47,500 bases of DNA from Lineus longissimus. Taxonomy: Eukaryota > Nemertea > Pilidiophora > Heteronemertea > Lineidae. Positions within the stretch are counted from its first letter, which is position 1; each line of letters starts with the position of its first letter. The notes below the pieces were generated by a model. That model saw only the letters and a list, made by a program, of their open reading frames with translations. It searched no databases and was not told where the DNA came from. Positions 45,801 to 47,500 of the stretch are shown piece after piece. The stretch lies in NCBI RefSeq assembly GCF_910592395.1, contig NC_088313.1, positions 10,555,937 through 10,603,436 on the forward strand, written 5' to 3'. Position numbers and translations under genes: made by a program.

Positions 45801-47500
45801 TCTTGATGGTCATGATCATCGTCATGGTCATGGTCATCTTCATGGTCATGGTCATGGTCATGGTCATGGTCATCTTCATCTTCATGGTCATGGTCATGGT
45901 CATGGTCATGGTCATCTTCATGGTCATGGTCATGGTCATCTTCATGGTCATCTTCATCTTCATGGTCATGGTCATGGTCATGGTCATGGTCATCTTCATG
46001 GTCATGGTCATGGTCATCTTCATGGTTATGGTCATGGTCATGGTCATGGTCATGGTCATGGTCATGGTCATGGTCATGGTCATGGTCATGGTCATGGTCA
46101 TGGTCATGGTCATGGTCATCTTCATGGTCATGGTCATGGTCATGGTCATCTTCATGGTCATGATCATCGTCATGGTCATGGTCATGGTTATCGTCATCAT
46201 CATTATCGTCATCATCGTCGTCATTGTCGTCGTCATCTTTATTGTCATCGTCATCATCAACATCATCATCATCATCATCGTCATGATCATGATCATGATC
46301 ATCATCTTTATCATGATCATTATGATCATGATCATCATGATCATCATCCTCAACGTCATCGTCATTGTCATCGTCATCGTCATCGTCATCGTCATTGTCA
46401 TCTTTATCGTCATCGTCATCATCAACATCATCATTATCGACATGATCATCATCATGATCATCATCATCATCATCATCTTCATCATCATCCTCACCGTCAT
46501 CATCATCGTCATTGTCATCATAATCATCATCATCATCGTCATGATCATCATCATCATCATCGTTATCATGATCATCATCATCGTCATCGTCATCGTCATC
46601 ATCATCGTCATCTTTATCGTCATCGTCATCGTCATCGTTATCATCATCGTGATCATCGTCATCGTCATCGTCATCGACGTCCTCACCGTCATCGTCATCG
46701 TCGCCGTCGTGATCATCATCGTCGCGGTCGTGATCATCATCGTCGTCATCGTTATCATGATCGTCATGGTCATGGTCATGGTCATGGTCATGGTCATGGT
46801 CATGGTCATGGTCATGGTCATGGTCATGGTCATGGTCATCTTCATGGTCATGGTCATGGTCATGGTCATGGTCATCTTCATCTTCATGGTCATGGTCATG
46901 GTCATGGTCATGGTCATGGTCATGGTCATCTTCATGGTTATGGTCATGGTCATGGTCATGGTCATGGTCATGGTCATGGTCATCTTCATGGTCATGGTCA
47001 TGGTCATGGTCATGGTCATGGTCGTGGTCATGGTCGTGGTCATGGTCATCTTCATGGTCATGGTCATGGTCATGGTCATCTTCATGGTCGTGGTCATCTT
47101 CATGGTCATGGTCATGGTCATGGTCATCTTCATGGTCATGGTCATGGTCATGGTCATGGTCATGGTCATGGTCATGGTCATGGTCATGGTCATGGTCATG
47201 GTCATGGTCATGGTCATGGTCATGGTCATGGTCATGGTCATGGTCATCTTCATGGTCATGGTCATGGTCATGGTCATGGTCATGGTCATGGTCATGGTCA
47301 TGGTCATGGTCATGGTTATGGTCATGGTCATCTTCATGGTCATGATCATCGTCATGGTCATGGTCATGGTTATCGTCATCTTCATTATCGTCAACATCGT
47401 CGTCATTGTCGTCGTCATCTTTATTGTCATCGTCATCATCAACATCATCATCATCATCATCGTCATGATCATGATCATGATCATCATCTTTATCATGATC
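2..47500 (-). CDS. Possible partial ORF: giant Asp/His-rich acidic repeat protein (speculative)
   Basis: Read on the minus strand in the register of bases 47498-47500, 47495-47497 and so on, I found no stop codon over 15,833 codons. A blocks read as (His-Asp)n from CAT GAC, with His-Glu-Asp-Asp where CTTCAT interrupts. Spacers read as Asp-rich with scattered His, Asn, Lys, Gly and Glu, including three Asp-Asp-Gly-Glu cores per spacer. Middle codon position is almost always A, and third-position changes are mainly GAT/GAC and CAT/CAC, which are silent. No ATG in this frame, splice signal, signal peptide, membrane segment or folded domain is visible, so both ends would lie outside. The openness could simply follow from a triplet-phased satellite, and an exon this long would be extraordinary. 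I recognise no family; non-coding satellite is more likely. Confidence 0.15.
352..606. repeat. A block A1 (GGTCAT array)
   Basis: Begins with 27 perfect GGTCAT units (352-513), then three CTTCAT interruptions. The tail is unusual: GATTATCGT replaces the GATCATCGT seen in later blocks. Confidence 0.9.
607..1344. repeat. Spacer S2, enlarged (738 bp) with internal duplication
   Basis: The longest spacer. A segment containing CTTTAT, CATCATCAACATCATC and the GATCAT palindromic run occurs three times rather than twice, near 660-770, 800-910 and 980-1050. It starts TATCGTCAGCATC instead of TATCGTCATCATC and holds GACGTC at 1256. The last part carries the GCCGTC end typical of the 582-bp family. 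Confidence 0.85.
1345..1896. repeat. A block A2, with mini-spacer
   Basis: GGTCAT array divided by a mini-spacer at 1438. Contains a private GGTCAGGGT near 1523 and the CTTGATGGTCATGATCATCG marker near 1615 that recurs in later long A blocks. Confidence 0.9.
1438..1470. repeat. Mini-spacer m1 (33 bp)
   Basis: Matches the last 33 bases of a full spacer (GATCATCATCGTCGTC ... TATCATGATCGT), flanked on both sides by GGTCAT units. Probably a relic of unequal exchange that left only the spacer's right end. Confidence 0.8.
1897..2472. repeat. Spacer S3, 576 bp, family a1
   Basis: Regular spacer with GACGTC at 2384 and CCTCACCGTCATC boxes at 2056, 2197 and 2389. By hand count of its 192 triplets, departures from a CAT core number 33 at the first, 61 at the second and only 9 at the third position. 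Family marker: GATGATCATC near 2250 followed by GATCATGATC. Confidence 0.9.
2473..3444. repeat. A block A3
   Basis: Long hexamer array with two clusters of alternating CGTGGT and CATGGT (about 2700-2735 and 2957-3000) and the CTTGAT marker near 3173. A TTG-initiated Ser-Trp ORF at 2547-2789 is a repeat artefact. Confidence 0.9.
3445..4020. repeat. Spacer S4, 576 bp, family a1
   Basis: Near copy of S3, sharing the GATGATCATC variant; GACGTC at 3932. Differs from S3 by GTCGCCGTC preceded by CGTCATCGTC instead of CGTCATCATC. Confidence 0.9.
4021..4530. repeat. A block A4
   Basis: Includes 24 perfect units (4180-4323), a TCAAGGTCA at 4404-4412 and the tail GGTCAAGATCATC. That tail always precedes family a2 spacers. 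Here the next triplet is CAT rather than CGT. Confidence 0.9.
4531..5106. repeat. Spacer S5, 576 bp, family a2
   Basis: Carries the family marker CATATTTATTG near 4578 and GTCGCTGTCGTTATC near 5041; GACGTC at 5018. Private change CCTCACCTTCATC in the second box. Confidence 0.9.
5107..5928. repeat. A block A5
   Basis: GGTCAT array with two GGTTATGGT variants, a CGTGGT pair and a CCTGGT pair near 5450. The tail has CATGTTCATGG, which always precedes the 582/579-bp spacer family. The Ser-Trp frame is open at 5163-5903 from a TTG only. Confidence 0.9.
5929..6510. repeat. Spacer S6, 582 bp, family b
   Basis: Family b markers are ATCTCCATCATC, TGTAATCATAATC and the GCCGTC right end; GACGTC at 6422. 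Family b also has CGTGATCGTCATCGACG just before the landmark. Confidence 0.9.
6511..7374. repeat. A block A6
   Basis: Contains three CGTGGT clusters, a 29-unit perfect run (6982-7155), TCAAGGTCA at 7236-7244 and the GGTCAAGATC tail. Confidence 0.9.
7375..7950. repeat. Spacer S7, 576 bp, family a2
   Basis: First spacer of HOR-1 copy 1. Carries CGTCTTCGTC near 7565, a private-looking CATCCTGATC near 7831 and GTCGCTGTCGTTATC; GACGTC at 7862. All three variants recur in S12, 6597 bp downstream. Confidence 0.9.
7951..8682. repeat. A block A7
   Basis: Has CATGCTCATGG, four TATGGT variants and a CCTGGT pair. Its Ser-Trp ORF translation (8013-8657) is identical to that of A12, although one CTTCAT/CGTCAT difference lies near its end. 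Confidence 0.88.
8683..9264. repeat. Spacer S8, 582 bp, family b
   Basis: ATCTCCATCATC, TGTAATCATAATC and GCCGTC end present; GACGTC at 9176. Confidence 0.9.
9265..10332. repeat. A block A8, with mini-spacer
   Basis: Starts with CATGCTCATGG, then a mini-spacer and a long array with GGTGTTGGT near 9565. Includes a 30-unit perfect run (9946-10125), TCAAGGTCA at 10206-10214 and the GGTCAAGATC tail. Confidence 0.9.
9364..9396. repeat. Mini-spacer m2 (33 bp)
   Basis: Spacer right end with one change, CATTGTTATC instead of CATCGTTATC. The same change is found in m4 and m7, so these three share an ancestor. Confidence 0.8.
10333..10908. repeat. Spacer S9, 576 bp, family a2
   Basis: CATATTTATTG leader and GTCGCTGTCGTGATC; GACGTC at 10820. 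It is followed by only 69 bp of hexamer before the next, truncated spacer. Confidence 0.9.
10909..10977. repeat. A block A9 (69 bp)
   Basis: The shortest class of A block: about nine GGTCAT units, then TGTCATCTTCAT leading directly into the truncated spacer. Confidence 0.88.
10978..11493. repeat. Spacer S10, 5'-truncated 516 bp, family d
   Basis: Lacks the usual first 60 bases (TATCGTCATCATCATTATC onward) and begins at CGTCATCATCAACATC. GACGTC at 11405, exactly 585 bp after the previous site. Confidence 0.9.
11494..12093. repeat. A block A10
   Basis: Opens with CTTCATGGTCCTGGTCATGG. A CATAGTCAT change near 11659 puts TAG in the Ser-Trp frame, shortening it relative to the equivalent A15 and A19. 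Tail CATGTTCATGG. Confidence 0.9.
12094..12675. repeat. Spacer S11, 582 bp, family b
   Basis: All family b markers present; GACGTC at 12587. Confidence 0.9.
12676..13971. repeat. A block A11, with mini-spacer
   Basis: Holds GGTGTTGGT, GGTCAATGTC and CATCATCGTGGT variants, a mini-spacer, CATAGTCATGG and GGTCACGGT. It then has the longest perfect hexamer run I found (13561-13752, 32 units), TCAAGGTCA at 13833-13841 and the GGTCAAGATC tail. The first part matches A16 and the last part A6/A8, so it is a composite. Confidence 0.88.
13345..13377. repeat. Mini-spacer m3 (33 bp)
   Basis: Spacer right end with CGTCGTC, like the 576-bp families. Same position relative to neighbouring variants as m5, m8, m9 and m10. 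Confidence 0.8.
13972..14547. repeat. Spacer S12, 576 bp, family a2
   Basis: Repeats the S7 variants CGTCTTCGTC, CATCCTGATC and GTCGCTGTCGTTATC; GACGTC at 14459. Begins HOR-1 copy 2. Confidence 0.9.
14548..15279. repeat. A block A12
   Basis: Same 732-bp length and order of variants as A7. A CTTCAT of A7 is CGTCAT here near 15210. Confidence 0.9.
15280..15861. repeat. Spacer S13, 582 bp, family b
   Basis: Family b markers; GACGTC at 15773, 6597 bp after that of S8. Confidence 0.9.
15862..16911. repeat. A block A13, with mini-spacer
   Basis: HOR counterpart of A8, 18 bp shorter. Two CATGCTCAT changes, a 29-unit perfect run (16531-16704), TCAAGGTCA at 16785-16793 and GGTCAAGATC tail. Confidence 0.9.
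15961..15993. repeat. Mini-spacer m4 (33 bp)
   Basis: Carries the CATTGTTATC change shared with m2 and m7. Confidence 0.8.
16912..17487. repeat. Spacer S14, 576 bp, family a2
   Basis: CATATTTATTG and CGTCTTCGTC present but GTCGCCGTCGTGATC rather than the GCTGTC form; GACGTC at 17399. Confidence 0.9.
17488..17556. repeat. A block A14 (69 bp)
   Basis: HOR counterpart of A9; ends CTTCAT before the truncated spacer. Confidence 0.88.
17557..18072. repeat. Spacer S15, 5'-truncated 516 bp, family d
   Basis: Same left breakpoint as S10. The CAA triplet near the left end is replaced by CAT. GACGTC at 17984, 585 bp after S14's. Confidence 0.9.
18073..18660. repeat. A block A15
   Basis: Opens CTTCATGGTCCTGGTCATGG like A10 and A19; tail CATGTTCATGG before a family b spacer. 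Confidence 0.9.
18661..19242. repeat. Spacer S16, 582 bp, family b
   Basis: Family b markers; GACGTC at 19154. Confidence 0.9.
19243..20724. repeat. A block A16 (1482 bp), with mini-spacer
   Basis: First of four 1482-bp A blocks (A16, A20, A25, A34) that follow family b spacers. Marker order: GGTGTTGGT, GGTCAATGTC (an in-frame ATG in the Ser-Trp frame), CATCATCGTGGT, mini-spacer, CATAGTCAT, GGTCACGGT, CTTGATGG. Confidence 0.9.
19912..19944. repeat. Mini-spacer m5 (33 bp)
   Basis: Right end of a CGTCGTC-type spacer inside A16. Confidence 0.8.
20725..21300. repeat. Spacer S17, 576 bp, family a3
   Basis: First member of the family marked by CCTCAACGTCATC in the first box and CATCGTTATCATCATCGTG upstream of GACGTC (21212). 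Confidence 0.9.
21574..21606. repeat. Mini-spacer m6 (33 bp), family b type
   Basis: The only mini-spacer with CATCGCCGTC, the family b right end, flanked by CATGCTCATGG as after S8 and S13. This identifies it as the residue of a lost 582-bp spacer. Confidence 0.82.
21706..21738. repeat. Mini-spacer m7 (33 bp)
   Basis: Has CATTGTTATC, matching m2 and m4. Confidence 0.8.
22663..23238. repeat. Spacer S18, 576 bp, family a2, mosaic
   Basis: Left end and preceding tail are family a2 (CATATTTATTG, GGTCAAGATC), but the centre has GATGATCATC and GATCATGATC otherwise seen only in S3 and S4. GACGTC at 23150. Confidence 0.88.
23239..23307. repeat. A block A18 (69 bp)
   Basis: Third 69-bp block, before the third truncated spacer. 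Confidence 0.88.
23308..23823. repeat. Spacer S19, 5'-truncated 516 bp, family d
   Basis: Same breakpoint as S10 and S15; GACGTC at 23735, 585 bp after S18's. Confidence 0.9.
23824..24417. repeat. A block A19
   Basis: Counterpart of A10 and A15 with CCTGGT pair at the start and CATGTTCATGG tail. Confidence 0.9.
24418..24999. repeat. Spacer S20, 582 bp, family b
   Basis: Family b markers; GACGTC at 24911. Confidence 0.9.
25000..26481. repeat. A block A20 (1482 bp), with mini-spacer
   Basis: Same length and marker order as A16. Two CTTCAT interruptions of A16 are GGTCAT here (near 25190 and 25310). A doubled GGTTATGGTTATGG near 26318 is shared with A22, A25 and A28. Confidence 0.9.
25669..25701. 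repeat. Mini-spacer m8 (33 bp)
   Basis: CGTCGTC-type spacer right end inside A20. Confidence 0.8.
26482..27057. repeat. Spacer S21, 576 bp, family a3
   Basis: CCTCAACGTC marker; GACGTC at 26969, exactly 2058 bp after S20's. Confidence 0.9.
27058..27633. repeat. A block A21 (576 bp)
   Basis: One of four 576-bp A blocks that follow family a3 spacers. Has CTTCATGGTTATGG, a CGTGGT pair and CTTCATGGTCGTGGT. Confidence 0.9.
27634..28164. repeat. Spacer S22, 531 bp, family g
   Basis: First family g spacer. Marker ATCGTCAACATCG near 27650. A net 51-bp in-frame loss just before GACGTC (28076), relative to the 582-bp family whose TGTAATCATAATC and ATCTCCATC markers it shares. Confidence 0.9.
28165..28842. 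repeat. A block A22 (678 bp), chimeric
   Basis: Starts like A24 (GGTTATGGT after two CTTCAT) then joins directly to the CTTGATGG marker at about 28456 and the second half of a 1482-bp block. It is a junction of two block types. Confidence 0.85.
28843..29418. repeat. Spacer S23, 576 bp, family a3
   Basis: CCTCAACGTC marker; GACGTC at 29330. Confidence 0.9.
29419..29994. repeat. A block A23 (576 bp)
   Basis: As A21 but with GGTCATGTTCATGG near 29750 and CATCGTCATGG near 29871 where A21 has CTTCAT. Confidence 0.9.
29995..30525. repeat. Spacer S24, 531 bp, family g
   Basis: TCAACATCG marker; GACGTC at 30437. Starts HOR-2 copy 1. Confidence 0.9.
30526..31335. repeat. A block A24 (810 bp)
   Basis: Shorter version of the 948-bp blocks A27/A30/A33, lacking the CGTGGTCATGGTCCTGG section; has CGTGGTTATGG near 30785. 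Tail CATGTTCATGG. Confidence 0.9.
31336..31917. repeat. Spacer S25, 582 bp, family b
   Basis: Family b markers; GACGTC at 31829. Private end TATCATCATCGTC in place of TATCATGATCGTC, and no second GATCATCATGATC in the middle. Confidence 0.9.
31918..33399. repeat. A block A25 (1482 bp), with mini-spacer
   Basis: Same marker order as A16 and A20, including GGTGTTGGT, GGTCAATGTC, CATAGTCAT, GGTCACGGT, CTTGATGG and doubled TATGGT. Confidence 0.9.
32587..32619. repeat. Mini-spacer m9 (33 bp)
   Basis: CGTCGTC-type right end inside A25. Confidence 0.8.
33400..33975. repeat. Spacer S26, 576 bp, family a3
   Basis: CCTCAACGTC marker; GACGTC at 33887, 2058 bp after S25's. Confidence 0.9.
33976..34551. 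repeat. A block A26 (576 bp)
   Basis: As A21, with private CATCGTCATGG near 34000 and CATGTTCATGG near 34195. Confidence 0.9.
34552..35082. repeat. Spacer S27, 531 bp, family g
   Basis: GACGTC at 34994. The only complete family g member with GTCGCCGTC; the others have GTCGCTGTC. Confidence 0.9.
35083..36030. repeat. A block A27 (948 bp)
   Basis: First of three 948-bp blocks (A27, A30, A33) with CCTGGTCATGGTCCTGG and TATGGTCATCTTCATGG sections. Tail CATGTTCATGG. Confidence 0.9.
36031..36609. repeat. Spacer S28, 579 bp, family b
   Basis: Has ATGACCATCCTCACCG, a 3-bp-shorter form shared only with S31, and TGTCATTGTCATC doublet shared with S31 and S34. GACGTC at 36521. Confidence 0.9.
36610..37347. 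repeat. A block A28 (738 bp), deleted form of the 1482-bp block
   Basis: Five GGTCAT units run straight into CTTCATCTTCAT and CATAGTCAT. This removes 744 bp (124 hexamers), including the GGTGTTGGT part and the mini-spacer. Confidence 0.88.
37348..37923. repeat. Spacer S29, 576 bp, family a3
   Basis: CCTCAACGTC marker; GACGTC at 37835. Confidence 0.9.
37924..38499. repeat. A block A29 (576 bp)
   Basis: As A21 but the TATGGT and CTTCAT variants at its right end are replaced by plain GGTCAT units. Confidence 0.9.
38500..39030. repeat. Spacer S30, 531 bp, family g
   Basis: TCAACATCG marker; GACGTC at 38942. Confidence 0.9.
39031..39978. repeat. A block A30 (948 bp)
   Basis: Equivalent to A27, 3948 bp upstream. 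Differs by a TGTCAT that is GGTCAT here. Confidence 0.9.
39979..40557. repeat. Spacer S31, 579 bp, family b
   Basis: Shares ATGACCATCC and the TGTCATTGTCATC doublet with S28; GACGTC at 40469. Confidence 0.9.
40558..41487. repeat. A block A31 (930 bp), second deleted form of the 1482-bp block
   Basis: Keeps the left part with GGTGTTGGT and GGTCAATGTC, then joins to CTTGATGG at about 41101. This removes 552 bp (92 hexamers), including the mini-spacer. Breakpoints differ from those of A28. Confidence 0.88.
41488..42063. repeat. Spacer S32, 576 bp, family a3
   Basis: CCTCAACGTC marker; GACGTC at 41975. Confidence 0.9.
42064..42645. repeat. A block A32 (582 bp)
   Basis: As A21 with one extra hexamer; ends GGTTATGGTCATGG then CTTCAT before family g. 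Confidence 0.9.
42646..43176. repeat. Spacer S33, 531 bp, family g
   Basis: TCAACATCG marker; GACGTC at 43088. Confidence 0.9.
43177..44124. repeat. A block A33 (948 bp)
   Basis: Same length as A27 and A30, but several variants (first TATGGT, one CTTCAT, one CCTGGT) are reverted to GGTCAT or CATGGT. Confidence 0.9.
44125..44706. repeat. Spacer S34, 582 bp, family b
   Basis: Family b markers with the TGTCATTGTCATC doublet but without the 3-bp loss of S28/S31; GACGTC at 44618. Confidence 0.9.
44707..46188. repeat. A block A34 (1482 bp), with mini-spacer
   Basis: Undeleted 1482-bp type. TCAAGGTCA lies at 44718-44726, a different place from other blocks, and CTTTATGG occurs near 45700. Confidence 0.9.
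45388..45420. repeat. Mini-spacer m10 (33 bp)
   Basis: CGTCGTC-type right end inside A34. Confidence 0.8.
46189..46764. repeat. Spacer S35, 576 bp, family a3
   Basis: CCTCAACGTC marker; GACGTC at 46676, 2058 bp after S34's. Private GATCATTATGATC near 46317. Confidence 0.9.
46765..47370. repeat. A block A35 (606 bp)
   Basis: As A32, expanded by about four hexamers. Confidence 0.9.
47371..47500. repeat. Spacer S36, left 130 bp, family g, cut by window end
   Basis: Starts TATCGTCATCTTC (other copies CATCATC) and carries TCAACATCG, so it is the next family g spacer and starts a fifth HOR-2 copy. The array therefore continues beyond the window. Confidence 0.88.

Larger units (their letters stand above)
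29995..47370. repeat. Higher-order repeat 2, trimer of 531-, 582- and 576-bp spacers, four copies
   Basis: Copies are 29995-34551, 34552-38499, 38500-42645 and 42646-47370 (4557, 3948, 4146 and 4725 bp), with a fifth starting at 47371. Between copies 2 and 3 the 531-bp and 582-bp spacer landmarks are each exactly 3948 bp apart (34994/38942, 36521/40469). Length differences come mostly from the A block after the 582-bp spacer: 1482, 738, 930 and 1482 bp in order. Confidence 0.87.
1..47500. repeat. Tandem satellite array of GGTCAT blocks and CAT/CGT/GAT triplet spacers, filling the window
   Basis: Every line is made of triplets related to CAT, CGT, GGT, GAT, CTT, TAT or TGT. GGTCAT hexamer runs alternate with spacers of about 0.5-0.6 kb. 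No stretch of ordinary-complexity sequence, and no promoter, RNA gene, origin or mobile-element end, is visible. Both ends of the window lie inside repeat, so the array is longer than 47.5 kb. The hexamer is not a telomere motif known to me, and I cannot name the satellite or its host. Confidence 0.97.
1..47500. other. Continuous triplet register with four stop-free frames
   Basis: All 34 GACGTC sites fall at positions equal to 2 mod 3, and intervals between neighbours (585 to 2058 bp) are all multiples of three. On inspection, +1 (Gly-His, Arg-His), +2 (Val-Met, Val-Ile), the minus Met-Thr frame and the minus Asp-His frame contain no stop. The +3 Ser-Trp frame is closed by TGA in TCATGATCA and by TAG in TCATAGTCA; its reverse complement is full of TGA. 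Read by eye, so isolated exceptions are possible. Confidence 0.85.

Noticed and set aside
1-47500. Plus-strand Gly-His (+1) and Val-Met (+2) and minus-strand Met-Thr open frames as genes
   Set aside because: They are stop-free only because of the triplet register. In +1 the third codon position is almost invariant while the second varies; in the Met-Thr frame the first is invariant and the second varies; in +2 the first varies more than the third. None follows a coding pattern.
1-47500. CRISPR array, because regular repeats alternate with other sequence
   Set aside because: Spacers are related to each other and to the repeats, unit lengths are 0.5-2 kb, and there are no unique spacers or cas genes.
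1-47500. Telomeric or centromeric identity
   Set aside because: GGTCAT is not a telomere repeat I know and is interrupted by long spacers. No CENP-B-like box was seen. HOR organisation alone does not show a centromere.
1-47500. tRNA, rRNA, transposon ends or prokaryotic promoter and terminator signals
   Set aside because: No cloverleaf, rRNA core, target-site duplication with terminal repeats, or GC-rich stem followed by a T run stands out from the triplet background.

Overview
The window is one uninterrupted low-complexity tandem array. I see no recognisable gene, RNA gene, transposable element, CRISPR array or unique-sequence insert on either strand. Two kinds of block alternate. 'A blocks' are runs of the hexamer GGTCAT (ATGACC on the other strand), broken by CTTCAT, CGTGGT, CCTGGT and TATGGT variants. 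'Spacers' (S), usually 576 or 582 bp, are built from CAT/CGT/GAT triplets. Each full spacer holds one GACGTC landmark and three copies of CCTCACCGTCATC. I resolve 36 spacers (two cut by the window ends) and 35 A blocks, plus ten 33-bp mini-spacers inside A blocks.

Layout. 1-1344 is a degenerate left portion whose spacers differ from all others and lack or rearrange the landmarks, as expected near an array edge. 1345-7374 holds irregular spacer/A-block units. About 7375-26481 is a higher-order repeat (HOR) of about 6.6 kb, containing a truncated 516-bp spacer at a fixed place in each copy; its third copy is shortened. 26482-29994 is a transition. 29995-47370 holds four copies of a second HOR (531-bp, 582-bp and 576-bp spacers with their A blocks) of 4557, 3948, 4146 and 4725 bp. 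Spacer families are tightly linked to the tail of the A block before them.

The most striking property is the triplet register. Every GACGTC landmark lies at a position equal to 2 mod 3, and every 60-base line begins in the same triplet phase, so all insertions and deletions are multiples of three over 47.5 kb. Four of the six frames therefore appear free of stop codons: Gly-His-rich (+1), Val/Met/Ile (+2), Met-Thr (minus), and Asp/His (minus). The Ser-Trp frame (+3) is repeatedly closed by TGA or TAG and starts only at TTG, so I treat its many 77-331-codon ORFs as artefacts. The minus-strand Asp/His frame is the only open one whose variation follows a coding order (middle position most constant, third most variable). 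A giant acidic His/Asp repeat protein is thus a testable but unproven alternative to a non-coding satellite.

Organism: not determinable from this sequence. A tens-of-kilobase hexamer/triplet satellite with nested HORs suggests a eukaryotic heterochromatic or other repeat array resolved by long reads. All boundaries were read by eye and may be off by a repeat unit.
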